From Candidatus Poseidoniaceae archaeon (GTDB lineage Archaea > Thermoplasmatota > Poseidoniia > Poseidoniales > Poseidoniaceae), in assembly GCA_938030705.1 (NCBI GenBank), contig CALHIR010000003.1, positions 1 through 64,000 of the forward strand: DNA of 64,000 bases, given 5' to 3'. Of the stretch, positions 17,696-27,716 are shown piece by piece. The stretch's first letter is position 1, and each line of letters opens with the position of its first letter. Under the pieces are notes generated by a model that was not told where the DNA came from, made no database searches, and saw nothing but the letters and a program-made list of their open reading frames with translations. A program made the translations under genes and the position numbers.

Positions 17696-19333
17696 TCAAC
17701 CCCCAAAGTAGAGCGGTGAAGGAACAAAGGTACCGGATGAGGGGTTCAGACCTGGTACTTCGGTGATACCGATCAAATCGGGAGAAAAAGCGACGAGGTT
17801 GAAGATCACCAGTGCAACGAGAATCATCATACCCGAGTGCTTGAAACCGGTGGAGAAACGACCCGTCGCCATCAAGCCGGCCATGGAACCATTGCCCAGT
17901 GCCTGCATCGTCACGCCGTAATAAAAAATGGTTAGGAAAAACAAGGGATCGATGTTTCGGATGGTCATGTTCCCGATGGTTTGCCCGCCGCTGTCCCCAC
18001 CGTCTTCTCCACCAGAGTTTGAACCGGCAATAGCAGGAATAAACACCTTGGCCAAAACGACAATAACGCCAAGGAAAACGAAGTACGAGGTCCAAATGAC
18101 AGCGATGTACGAACCAATCGCTCGTTTTCGTTCCGCTTCCAAGAACTTCAATTCACGCGAGTCGTTGGCGGCCGTGACCAAAATATCCGAGATTTTTCCA
18201 CCCGCTCGGTCGGCTTCGGCGATGAGCGTAATAGCACGACGGACGAGGGGGGTTCCGACGCGCTCAGCAAACTGAAGAATGACATCGGAGAATTTTACGC
18301 CCCAACTGAGTTGGTCTGACATCTTTTTGACTTCGTCATTTAAGGCACCATATTCGGACGTAGCGAGTGTTTGAACGGCCACCGTCATGGAGAGGCCACC
18401 TTTCCAATATTCGGCCAAGTCGCGAAGGAAGTCTGGGAATTTTTCCTCCACTTCGTTCTTGGCGTCCTCGACTTTTTCCCAGTAAAAGGAAGCCGGATAG
18501 ATGAAGAAAAAGAACGTCAAACCGAAGAAGTTCAGGAAGATGGTGGGATGAACCTTGACCGGCCCGACATCCAAGGCTGGCCCAAGCCAGAGGGATTTGT
18601 TGTTCATGTTGGTTGGAATGCCGTCTTGATAGTGCACGGTCATATCAAAGGTGATGGCGTTCAAGAATTGCCCATCTTGTGTGGTCATGAACACAAGTTC
18701 GTACCGAGTATCAGGGGAAATTGTGGTCATGAAGAGTTGCTGTTCCCCGGTGTTGGCCGTTTCGTTTTGGTATTCCAGAAGTTCACCGTCAGACGAACGA
18801 ATGGCCACGGTGTAATCATAGGCGCCTGAAGCGTCGACGGTGTAATTGAGCCACAAGGGTTGTAACACCGCTGTTCCACCCGTGGATGATGCTGCCACAC
18901 CGGGGACGTCGAAATTTTTACCTCGTTTGGTCACCATGATCCATTCTTCGTCTTCCCAGGTGATACGGTCGGGCTGGTCTTGCAGAATGGAACAGGTTTG
19001 GTTTGCCGTAAAGGTCGGTACTTGATTGGTTTGGAAATATTCACCTGTGGGGTTTCCAAGTTCGTCTTGAGCAGTTGCACCGCAGTAAAGGTTGGTGAAC
19101 ATCGGCTCGCCGTTGGAAGTGGGAACGAATCCGGAGTTGGCAATCCAAAAGAGACCGCTCCCTAAACCGAGAATGATCGAAAAGAAGAGAATGACGTACA
19201 ACCGCGTCAGCGTCTTGTCGTCTTTGGGGAGATCCAAATTGACGACGATTTTCTCTTTCTTTCTTGCCAGCGCTTCTCCCCCCCTACATATCTTGCTCCT
19301 TGCTGCTGGTCCAAACAAGGACGGCATAAGCAA
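17696..19333 (-). CDS. Type II/IV secretion system F-domain (TadC/FlaJ-like) membrane protein
   Basis: FLRDLAEYWKGGLSMTVAVQTLA...RAITLIAEADRAGGKISDIL typical T2SSF; multiple TM segments. Confidence 0.8.
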   Translation of the reverse strand: MLMPSLFGPAARSKICRGGEALARKKEKIVVNLDLPKDDKTLTRLYVILFFSIILGLGSGLFWIANSGFVPTSNGEPMFTNLYCGATAQDELGNPTGEYFQTNQVPTFTANQTCSILQDQPDRITWEDEEWIMVTKRGKNFDVPGVAASSTGGTAVLQPLWLNYTVDASGAYDYTVAIRSSDGELLEYQNETANTGEQQLFMTTISPDTRYELVFMTTQDGQFLNAITFDMTVHYQDGIPTNMNNKSLWLGPALDVGPVKVHPTIFLNFFGLTFFFFIYPASFYWEKVEDAKNEVEEKFPDFLRDLAEYWKGGLSMTVAVQTLATSEYGALNDEVKKMSDQLSWGVKFSDVILQFAERVGTPLVRRAITLIAEADRAGGKISDILVTAANDSRELKFLEAERKRAIGSYIAVIWTSYFVFLGVIVVLAKVFIPAIAGSNSGGEDGGDSGGQTIGNMTIRNIDPLFFLTIFYYGVTMQALGNGSMAGLMATGRFSTGFKHSGMMILVALVIFNLVAFSPDLIGITEVPGLNPSSGTFVPSPLYFGG

Positions 19334-20303
19334 TGTGAATCATTGGAATGAATCCGAGAACGATGCCGTAAAGCATGCCTTCACTCATCTGAGCGCCGGA
19401 ACCGGAAACCCAGAACATGATGACGAGCATGACAATCAAAAACAGCGGCATAGCGACCGCGACCACAATGTAAGACTCAGCCAAAAGGGCGATGGACTCA
19501 AGAAATTGGCCTAACCGAGTTCGATTTTCACGCATGTAGTGTTCTGCACGGTTCAAGAAGAATAACTTCAATTGTCCACCAGCGGTTAACGTGCCGACCA
19601 TACCTTGGAAAAATTCCGTCAACCAAACCGAAGCCGCCCGGTCAACGCTCATCTTCATCGCCGTGATGAGGTCAAAGCCCAGCAGCGTGATGTCGCGATA
19701 AATCATCGCAGCGTCGTCGGCCACGTCGCCATAGATGTCTTTGTTCATGGCGAGAGAGCGGAAAATCTTGCCCGGCGTGGCGTTGGCGGCGGACATGGCT
19801 GCGGTGTAGGAAGCGGCGTAAGGGAGGTACTTCTCAATCATATCTGCTCGTCGAGTGGCTTCCCGTGCTGCTCCACCCTTGTTGTACTTGTAAGCACCAT
19901 AGGGGATGACGACGCCCCCCACGGCCACGATGACGACCTTCAAAGCGGCCGGGAATACCTGCAAAGCATAATCGGGACAACCGCTGCCCGGTAACGTAGG
20001 GTCAACAAGGGCCGGGTTCCAGTATTCCCACTCAAAGCAAGGGTTGATGGTGGCGGGGTCTTGAATGCCCTCATAGAAAGCGATGACCCCAATATCGGGA
20101 ATAAAGAAAATACCCACGAAGGCCCAAGACATGAGGGTGATGGCGATGGAGGTGACGATGACGGTGGACAGATACACCTCGGGCATCATACCCATGGAGC
20201 CTTTCACGAGGTTCGCTGACAATTCTTTGTCGCTGCGAGCACGCTTTTTGACAACCGACCCAAGGAGCCGATTGCAGATGCGTTGCCATGCCGTCAGGTC
20301 CAT
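19284..20303 (-). CDS. Second T2SSF (TadB/FlaJ-like) membrane protein
   Basis: YAASYTAAMSAANATPGKIFRSLAM, FFQGMVGTLTAGGQL, C-terminal TM segments. Confidence 0.8.
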   Translation of the reverse strand: MDLTAWQRICNRLLGSVVKKRARSDKELSANLVKGSMGMMPEVYLSTVIVTSIAITLMSWAFVGIFFIPDIGVIAFYEGIQDPATINPCFEWEYWNPALVDPTLPGSGCPDYALQVFPAALKVVIVAVGGVVIPYGAYKYNKGGAAREATRRADMIEKYLPYAASYTAAMSAANATPGKIFRSLAMNKDIYGDVADDAAMIYRDITLLGFDLITAMKMSVDRAASVWLTEFFQGMVGTLTAGGQLKLFFLNRAEHYMRENRTRLGQFLESIALLAESYIVVAVAMPLFLIVMLVIMFWVSGSGAQMSEGMLYGIVLGFIPMIHIAYAVLVWTSSKEQDM

Positions 20304-20330
20304 CGTATCACCGTGTTTTGATTCGCCGCC

Positions 20331-21854
20331 TCACTTTAAGCCGTCCACACGAGCTAGGATTTCGTTGGGACGCACGTAATACTCAGTGATGATTTGCGAG
20401 ACTTGGTCGGCTTTTCTGATATCGTTCAAGACCATCCACTCAAGAATACGCTTGCGGGTCCGCAATTCTCGTCGCATCTCTTCCTGGCTGTAGTTGATTT
20501 TGACCATGATCTTCTCCAAGACATAGGATTTCCCACTGAAGATGAAATCATCGTTGGTCACGTCCCACCGGAAGACTTCGTTGGTGATGACTTCCATCGA
20601 GTTGGGGTCGATACCGACGATTTCCACGACTTGCTTGGTGCGACGCACACGACGGCCGTTGATACGGGTTTGAATCTGGATGCAACAGGCTTCCAAGGCA
20701 GGGAGCAGCACACGAGGGATGTCAATCGGCTTGTTTTCCAATCGGTGAACAAGGGAAGGGACGGAGTCGGCGTGGACCGTGGAATAGGCACAGTGTCCCG
20801 TGGCCATGGCTTGGAACAACACATAGGCTTCTGCACCACGGATCTCACCCACGATGATGTATTCAGGCCGTTCACGTAACGCTGCTTTAAGCAACTCGAA
20901 CTCCCCGATCACACCGTCGTCGCTCTCACCCCCGAACCCTTGCCGAGTTAGGCCGGGCACCCAGTTCGGTTGTGGAATGTTGACTTCTCGGGTTGATTCG
21001 ATGGAGACGATCTTCATCTGCCATGGAATAAAAATACACATGGCGTTGAGTGTGGTCGTTTTGCCAGAGGCGGTACCGCCCACAAAGAGCATGGGGACTT
21101 CATTTTGGAAGGCGATCCAGAGATATGCGACCATCAAGGAGGACATGGTTCGGAACGCCACGATATCTGCTGGCGAGAACGGGTCATCCTTGAACCGGCG
21201 AATACAGAACGCCGAACCCCGAGTTGAAATCTCATGGCCAAGTTTCATGACAATACGTGAACCGTCCATCAATGTTGCATCGAGGAGCGGTTCTGCCACG
21301 GAAATGTGCTTGCCACAACGTTGAGCGAGTTTGATCACATAGGATTCCAGTTCGTGATCGGTCTCCCAAACACAGGTCGTTTCCACCGATTCAAACTTCC
21401 GATGATAGGCAAAGATGGGAACATTGGTGCCGTCGAGTGAAATGTCTTCCACGTTCACGTCGTTCATCAAGACGTCCATTTTGCCGTAGCCAATCAGGTC
21501 TCGGCGGAGATAATAGAAGAGTTTGGACTTGGATTTCTTGTTGATTTTCATGCCGTAAGATTTGATGACCTTGTCCATTGCGGTGCGAACATACGCCTCT
21601 GGATTGGAATCTATCTCTTCGATGTTGGCGGTCAGGGAGCGAATGAAAATGTCCATGATTTCATCGCGCTGTTCCTGCTCCTTCTTGGTCAAAGGGGGCT
21701 CAATAATCTGGTAAATAATGTTCAGCGTCTGCTTGTCGCGGACAATTCGAGCAAAGGCGTGCGGAGGCATGACAGGGTATTTGTCAAGTTCATCATACTG
21801 TGCTCGTTGTCGGGCCTTTTGCCTGCCGCCACCACCGCCCTTTTTTCTTGCCAT
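20331..21854 (-). CDS. Type II/IV secretion / pilus assembly ATPase (FlaI/TadA/GspE family)
   Basis: FVGGTASGKTTTLNAMCIFIP, EYIIVGEIRGAEAYVLFQAMATGHCAYSTVHAD. Confidence 0.92.
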   Translation of the reverse strand: MARKKGGGGGRQKARQRAQYDELDKYPVMPPHAFARIVRDKQTLNIIYQIIEPPLTKKEQEQRDEIMDIFIRSLTANIEEIDSNPEAYVRTAMDKVIKSYGMKINKKSKSKLFYYLRRDLIGYGKMDVLMNDVNVEDISLDGTNVPIFAYHRKFESVETTCVWETDHELESYVIKLAQRCGKHISVAEPLLDATLMDGSRIVMKLGHEISTRGSAFCIRRFKDDPFSPADIVAFRTMSSLMVAYLWIAFQNEVPMLFVGGTASGKTTTLNAMCIFIPWQMKIVSIESTREVNIPQPNWVPGLTRQGFGGESDDGVIGEFELLKAALRERPEYIIVGEIRGAEAYVLFQAMATGHCAYSTVHADSVPSLVHRLENKPIDIPRVLLPALEACCIQIQTRINGRRVRRTKQVVEIVGIDPNSMEVITNEVFRWDVTNDDFIFSGKSYVLEKIMVKINYSQEEMRRELRTRKRILEWMVLNDIRKADQVSQIITEYYVRPNEILARVDGLK

Positions 21855-21972
21855 GGTCACCAACCCTCGCGATTGCAATTTGCTACAACATCTCCCCGAC
21901 TATAACACTTGGGTGAAAATCGGTACGAAAACGACCCGGTGTGGCGAATCCTTGGCGTTCGAGAAGCGAGAA

Positions 21973-22527
21973 TTAACCGTTCAGAACGTCCTCAAGCCAA
22001 GCGGAGCATCGGGCCTGAAATCCATCGAGTTCTACATCGTTGACCAGCGTATCGGTGGCGTTCTTGATCAACACCTCCAAACCCCATCCTCGCTCGCGGG
22101 CATTTCTGGCCTCAAAGGCGGCTCTATCTCCGTCTTCTGAACGGGCACGCTGAACGATGCGTTGGAACCGCAACTCGCTGTCAGCATGAATGCCGACCGT
22201 GCGATAATCACCGTTCCAACGGGCTGAGAAGACGGCGTCTTCGGCCGTTCCGCGAAGCCCTTCGATGAGGACGAGTTCATGGTCTTGGAGCAGCTCATCC
22301 ACGCGCTCACAAAGGCGGACAGCGAGAACATCCTCGCCGTGTTGAGCCCGGAGTTCAGCGGCCACCTCGCCAAAGACATGAGGTTCCTCCAAAAGACCAC
22401 GGGCTCGAACTTCGGCGCGAATCATATCACCCATGGAAACAACGGGTACACCAGCTTTGCTCAAGACCGCAGCGAATTCGCCCTTTCCAGACCCGGGCAT
22501 GCCGCACACCGCCACCACCTGAGCCAT
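21973..22527 (-). CDS. UPF0200-type nucleoside/nucleotide kinase-like protein
   Basis: VAVCGMPGSGKGEFAAVLSKAGVPVVSMGDMIR. Confidence 0.75.
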   Translation of the reverse strand: MAQVVAVCGMPGSGKGEFAAVLSKAGVPVVSMGDMIRAEVRARGLLEEPHVFGEVAAELRAQHGEDVLAVRLCERVDELLQDHELVLIEGLRGTAEDAVFSARWNGDYRTVGIHADSELRFQRIVQRARSEDGDRAAFEARNARERGWGLEVLIKNATDTLVNDVELDGFQARCSAWLEDVLNG

Positions 22528-22582
22528 GGGGTTGGCTCATGACCGTCGCTCAAGAACATACCTGCCCAAACACCGCTGAAGT

Positions 22583-24280
22583 TCAATTTGAGAACTCGGA
22601 CGCGCCCCAGCGTTTGTCCATCAATTTCCACAACAGGCCCGAGGCGAATATCAGGCCGACGGAGATGGCGATCATGCCCATGTAGCCCTGTTGAACCATG
22701 GAGTCGTCATACATTTGAGCGGTAGCCGCAAGACCGTCCTGACTGGCCCGTTCCCACCAATTACCGTACAAACTGACATCGCCTTGGGTGAAGGAGAGGA
22801 GGAAGAGGCCCAGAAGCGGGAGGACGGTGCCGATCCAAAACCACACCATGATGGAAGCATCAAAGATGGCCTTGTTGGGTCGCAGACCCATCAAAAACGC
22901 CGTGAGCGCGACAATGTAAACGGAATTGGCAAACATGACGATGATGCTGGTGGGCAGGGAGGCCCATTCATCCAACCGCCAAGCCATCAGGACGATAAAA
23001 ATCAGCGAAATCCACGAAGTGGCCAAGAAATACACCACCACTTTTGCTCGAATGAGGTCGGGAACTTTCAACGGCAATCCATTCATGAAATCCGGTGAAT
23101 CAAGGATGGTGAGCCACGAGTAGAAATTGAAACCAAAGAACCCCAAAAACGGAGCATAGGAAAGGAGGTTGATGGGAATGGGGGCTTCTGCGAAATCCAC
23201 GAGCCAGGCCATCCCAAGAAGAACCAAGAGAGGGATGGCGTAGGAGACGGTCATTTTCTTGATGGCCCCTGAGCGGAACAGGTCGACGAATTCCTTTGCG
23301 ACGATCAATCGGATGTGGCCTTTTCCAAGGAACCCAAGGCGAGCGTACATGGGCGCGAGTAAATCGCCCCGCTCCACCACACTCACGTCGAAATCATCGA
23401 GGATCAAAAGCGAGGCGAATAAGCCCAAACCAAAGGACAGCGCCAAACCGAGGAGGATAGCCACACCGCTTTGAGACGACTGGGCCGCCAGCCCCCAAAG
23501 CAACACGTCAATGGGAAGATGGCCCAAGCCCACGCCGATGCCCAAGGCGACCACCGCCACCGGGCCCACCACGGTGTATGGGCGACCACGCAACCAGAGT
23601 GAGGAAGCCAAGAAGGACAACGCCAAGCCCTGGCCCAGCGTGGTGGCCATGGCCAGCCAGGTCCAAGGCAAGGAGGTCCAGAGCAGCGGCGTTCGGATGC
23701 CAGCAAACCCATCGAGCAGGATACCCAACGCCATCCCAGCGATGATGGGCGTCAGGATGAGGAGCACATAGAACAGCACTTCTTTGGCAAAGTAGGCAAA
23801 GTGCGCCATAGAATTTGGAAGCGGTTGAAGGGCGGGAGAGGCGAGGAGGAAATTTTTCGTTCCCGTTCGCCGAAGGATGGCATCTCGCCCCATGAAAGCA
23901 AAGGTCCCCATCCCCAAGGAAAACATGAACATGGGCAAGTGCAAGGCGAAACGGAGTTCTTGCCACGTGAACGTCTTTGCATCGATATCAGAAGTTTGTG
24001 CGGCTGAATCGCCAACCAAAAATTGCAAGCCGATGGTGGAAATGGCTGTGACGAGTGTCAGAAGAAGGGGGAACAGCACCATCTGTCGCTTTTTGGCAAA
24101 CTCCAAGCTTTTCCGTGCTTCTTCCACGAACATCACGCGGAAGGTTGCCGAAAAAGCGGCCCAACCTCGCAAGGGTTCGTTGAGCGTGATGCCGTGAGGG
24201 GAGGTTCCCAGGGGGCCGTGTACACTGAAATCTTCGTCGGTCCACGAACGCGTTTCAATGAAGGTGCCGGCCATGGTCAT
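22583..24280 (-). CDS. ABC-2 type transporter permease
   Basis: 565 aa polytopic membrane protein overlapping the ABC ATPase gene. Confidence 0.8.
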   Translation of the reverse strand: MTMAGTFIETRSWTDEDFSVHGPLGTSPHGITLNEPLRGWAAFSATFRVMFVEEARKSLEFAKKRQMVLFPLLLTLVTAISTIGLQFLVGDSAAQTSDIDAKTFTWQELRFALHLPMFMFSLGMGTFAFMGRDAILRRTGTKNFLLASPALQPLPNSMAHFAYFAKEVLFYVLLILTPIIAGMALGILLDGFAGIRTPLLWTSLPWTWLAMATTLGQGLALSFLASSLWLRGRPYTVVGPVAVVALGIGVGLGHLPIDVLLWGLAAQSSQSGVAILLGLALSFGLGLFASLLILDDFDVSVVERGDLLAPMYARLGFLGKGHIRLIVAKEFVDLFRSGAIKKMTVSYAIPLLVLLGMAWLVDFAEAPIPINLLSYAPFLGFFGFNFYSWLTILDSPDFMNGLPLKVPDLIRAKVVVYFLATSWISLIFIVLMAWRLDEWASLPTSIIVMFANSVYIVALTAFLMGLRPNKAIFDASIMVWFWIGTVLPLLGLFLLSFTQGDVSLYGNWWERASQDGLAATAQMYDDSMVQQGYMGMIAISVGLIFASGLLWKLMDKRWGASEFSN

Positions 24281-25062
24281 TCCTCCGAATCGTCCACAAC
24301 ACCCTCGTCGCTCAACCGCTCAACATCCTCAATGGACCGACCGACCAGGCGGATGAACACATCCTCAAGCGTTTCGCTTTCGGATTGTTTGAGGCCCTTG
24401 ACCGTCCCGGCGGCCAACACCTTCCCGTCGTTGATGATGGCCATGCGATTGCACATTCGTTCCGCCATTTCCAAGACGTGAGAACAGAGAAAAATCGTGC
24501 CGCCTTCAGCCACGTGGTCCAATAACCACTCCCGGCATTTTCGTTGGTAGATGGGGTCGAGGTTCGCAAAGGGCTCGTCGAGAAACAACAACTTTGGTTT
24601 GTGGATAAAGGCGCTCGCCAGCATGACTTTCTGGCGTTGACCTTTTGACAAATCTTTGCACATGGTGTCCCTTTTTTCTTGAAGACCAAACCACTCGAGC
24701 CAGTGTTCAACTTTGTTTTTCATGTCCTCGACACCTCGTAAGCGAGCCACGAATTCCAAGAACTCGGCAGGGGTAAGGAAGGAGGGGGGTGATTCGGATT
24801 CAGGGACGATGCCGATGTTGGCTTTCACTTTCTGCGGGTCGTTCACGGCGTCAACGCCAAGCACCTCGATGCGGCCTTTACTGGGCCGCAGTTGGCCGGT
24901 CAGGAGTTTGATGAAGGTCGATTTTCCTGCCCCGTTGGGCCCGAATACACCGAAAAACTCCCCTGCGTGAACTTGGACGTTCAACGGATGAAGTGCGATG
25001 AAATCGCCGTATTTTTTGGCCATATCCACGGCACTGACCATCGGTTTTTTTCCCTCAGTCAT
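24277..25062 (-). CDS. ABC transporter ATP-binding protein
   Basis: FGPNGAGKSTFIKLLTG, DLSKGQRQKVMLASAF, LLFLDEPFANLDP. Confidence 0.93.
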   Translation of the reverse strand: MTEGKKPMVSAVDMAKKYGDFIALHPLNVQVHAGEFFGVFGPNGAGKSTFIKLLTGQLRPSKGRIEVLGVDAVNDPQKVKANIGIVPESESPPSFLTPAEFLEFVARLRGVEDMKNKVEHWLEWFGLQEKRDTMCKDLSKGQRQKVMLASAFIHKPKLLFLDEPFANLDPIYQRKCREWLLDHVAEGGTIFLCSHVLEMAERMCNRMAIINDGKVLAAGTVKGLKQSESETLEDVFIRLVGRSIEDVERLSDEGVVDDSEE

Positions 25063-25156
25063 GGGTCTGTGAAGGCACCCGTGAATATCATACCTTGCTT
25101 GATGTTCATTGGAGACCGGCGATGACATCAAGAAGAAGCGGCGGTTCAGTCAAAAC

Positions 25157-25999
25157 ATGAACACGCCGGAAAGCGATGTGATCAAGGTTGAACTCCACCC
25201 CCTTAGCGACGAGGAAGACCTCGGATTTTTTGCCTGCATGACCATTGACCGTCCCGATAAATTGAACGCCCTCAACGCCGAGGTGATGGCTTCGCTCAAA
25301 GCGGTCTGTGCTTGGATGGAAGCGAGTGATGAGGTCCGGGTGTTGGTGGTCACCGGTGCACCACCCAACCCGCCACCAGAAGGCAAGCGGGCCAAACCCC
25401 ACGCCTTCGTCGCTGGCGCCGATATTACGGAATTTGTCGGTGCGGGCAGTCAAGTCATTCGCGAACGCTTCACTGACAACGCCGTCGAGGCCTTATGGAA
25501 CCTCAGCAAACCCACCATTGCGATGGTGGACGGTTTTGCGCTGGGCGGTGGCTGCGAAGTGGCGTGTTCGTGTGATATCAGAATCGCCAGCGAACGTTCC
25601 ACCTTCGGGACGCCGGAGATCAATCTCGGCTTGATTCCGGGCTACGGTGCGACACAACGACTGGAGCGTTTGGTTGGCTACGGCAAGGCCCACGAGATGA
25701 TCATGACCGGCGATATGGTTCCCGCAGATGAGGCGCATCGCATCGGTTTGGTCAACCACGTTGTCGCACCTGATGAGCTACAAGAAACCACCTTCGCTAT
25801 GGCCAGACGGATAGGAAGCAAGTCCTCCCACGCCCTTCGTGTCGGAAAGCAGACAGTACGCTCGGCGCTTGACGAAGGGTTGACCGAAGGTGTGGAAACC
25901 GAGGCCATCGCCTTCGCTGGATTATTTGACAGCGAAGACAAGGAAATCGGCGTTCATGCTTTCATCAACCGCGAACAACCGGCTTGGAAGCATCGCTGA
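25157..25999 (+). CDS. Enoyl-CoA hydratase/isomerase family protein
   Basis: HAFVAGADITEFVG, VDGFALGGGCEVACSCDIRIASE, GTPEINLGLIPGYGATQRL. Confidence 0.9.
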   Translation: MNTPESDVIKVELHPLSDEEDLGFFACMTIDRPDKLNALNAEVMASLKAVCAWMEASDEVRVLVVTGAPPNPPPEGKRAKPHAFVAGADITEFVGAGSQVIRERFTDNAVEALWNLSKPTIAMVDGFALGGGCEVACSCDIRIASERSTFGTPEINLGLIPGYGATQRLERLVGYGKAHEMIMTGDMVPADEAHRIGLVNHVVAPDELQETTFAMARRIGSKSSHALRVGKQTVRSALDEGLTEGVETEAIAFAGLFDSEDKEIGVHAFINREQPAWKHR

Positions 26000-26119
26000 T
26001 ACCACCGGCCAATAGCGGCCTTGTTTAATTTTGAGCCTATCGGCCAAAGGTGAGGGGGCGCCATTGCCCCCCTCTTGTCCGAGAGTGTGCTCGGCCACGG
26101 TCTTCTTGTTCAACGCAAA

Positions 26120-26530
26120 TCAAACTTCGATGAACGAAACACCTTCATCCTTGAGGAACTCTCTGAAATGCCGCATATGGCGGGCATGTTGCCTTCGGAA
26201 CCTCAACGAAATCATGTATGTGTTCATCCCCGAATCCTCGTTGTACGCACGCTTCTCCAGTTTGAGAAGGTCGAGCAAACGCATGTTGGTCAGTTCAATG
26301 TCAATGCCTTCACAGACACACGGCCGAAACCGAGGTTGTGGCTTTTTTGGAATAAAGCCCGTTGACTTGTGACCGGGAACCAACGCATTTTTTGTTTGCT
26401 GAAGATCTTCGTTTGACTTCTCAACCCGTGGTTTTTTGCCATTGAATTTCTCGACTTTTCCAGTTTTTGGATTGCGTCGCATTTGCTGATTCGGTCTAAA
26501 TTTACGTCTCCTTTTGTTTTTCTTACCCAT
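26120..26530 (-). CDS. Small highly basic protein, unknown function (possible RNA/ribosome-associated)
   Basis: MGKKNKRRRKFRPNQQMRRNPKTGK... C-term RFRRQHARHMRHFREFLKDEGVSFIEV. Confidence 0.65.
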   Translation of the reverse strand: MGKKNKRRRKFRPNQQMRRNPKTGKVEKFNGKKPRVEKSNEDLQQTKNALVPGHKSTGFIPKKPQPRFRPCVCEGIDIELTNMRLLDLLKLEKRAYNEDSGMNTYMISLRFRRQHARHMRHFREFLKDEGVSFIEV

Positions 26531-26565
26531 AATTCTTCACCTGCTTATTGCCTTTTATCTTCACA

Positions 26566-26604
26566 GAAGCGCTCACTGAACGGACACATGTCCGCCGGCG
26601 CTTC
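26566..26604. other. Two-tier hairpin GAAGCGC...CGGACA/TGTCCG...GCGCTTC in 200-nt gap; candidate structured leader/ncRNA
   Basis: 7-bp outer stem 26566-26572/26598-26604 and 6-bp inner stem 26581-26586/26589-26594; two minus-strand TATA-like elements upstream (26692-26700, 26671-26682). Confidence 0.45.
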
Positions 26605-26730
26605 CGCGGTTAGGCAATCCTATTCACTGCAGGTTGGTTGGGTATCAGGGGGCATCAGAGGTTCCTCCGGAAATTTATATCCGTGCCTAGGAGATATAAA
26701 GAGTGCGGCTAAAACCCCCAAAAAAGGGCT

Positions 26731-27663
26731 TCAATCGTTCATTTCTTCTCGAAGAGCATCGAGCGCACTGCTGGCTGCAGGAAGAGGTGGAAGGGCAAGG
26801 GGTGTACCATCGGGCCCCAAAAGTGGAGGGAGTTCTTTGCCGTCAGGACCGATGAGCACAGGAAGTTTTGGTTCATCTGCCTGGGTTGAACTCACGGATT
26901 CAAATCCAACGTCCAACGGAAGGCGCAGCTTCAGTATTCGGCCTTCATCGATGCGAACAAAGGTTGCGCCGTAAACATGGCCCGGTTCGGGGTGCTCAGG
27001 TTCGACCAACACTGTGTGACCGTGGCCGGGTGTCTGCAGGAGCGCTACGAGGTCTTCACCCGAAGCATGATCCTCCCACATGCGAGCGGTTGATGCACGA
27101 ATATCTGCCATCTGGCCCATACGTCGGCGCTTAATGCGCTCTCGAATGGCGTCGTGGCGTTCCCTTCGATCTCGAACCGTCAATTCAATATCGGCGTCTT
27201 CAACCGATTCTGGACTGACATCAACGACGTATTCATCGGCGACGTGAACATCTTCCAGTTCAACTTCAACCATAACTTCACCCTCGGTTCCATCTTCTTC
27301 CAACGCCTCAACTTTCGCTGCTTCAGCAGCGGCTTCGGCGGCAGCGATTTTCGCGAGTTTTCGTTCTCGCAGTGAAGCGCCGTCAAGCGATTCAACCTTG
27401 ACCGGTTCAGGAATATCGTCAACCTCTCCTTCCACCTCAGGCTCCTCAATTTCAACTTCAGTAGCCTGCGGTCGCTGCGCTCGTGGTCGGGCGTTGGGTG
27501 CGGGTTGAGCCTTGCCCCCGAGATTGATCCACAAGAAAGCCAGAACGCCCATAGCGCCTACGAAGCCCCACTTGGCCTCATCGGTAAGCTGTCCGACGGT
27601 GGCGAGATAGAACACCAAGACGGAAAGGAACAACACACCAACGGCGGTCCTTGCGAATCCCAT
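26731..27663 (-). CDS. Membrane-anchored acidic/coiled-coil protein of unknown function
   Basis: N-term two hydrophobic helices then E/A-rich charged region. Confidence 0.65.
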   Translation of the reverse strand: MGFARTAVGVLFLSVLVFYLATVGQLTDEAKWGFVGAMGVLAFLWINLGGKAQPAPNARPRAQRPQATEVEIEEPEVEGEVDDIPEPVKVESLDGASLRERKLAKIAAAEAAAEAAKVEALEEDGTEGEVMVEVELEDVHVADEYVVDVSPESVEDADIELTVRDRRERHDAIRERIKRRRMGQMADIRASTARMWEDHASGEDLVALLQTPGHGHTVLVEPEHPEPGHVYGATFVRIDEGRILKLRLPLDVGFESVSSTQADEPKLPVLIGPDGKELPPLLGPDGTPLALPPLPAASSALDALREEMND

Positions 27664-27716
27664 GTCCCTCGCCCGACCCAATCCTTGATTCTTTATGACG
27701 GTGATGGAGGTCTTGG

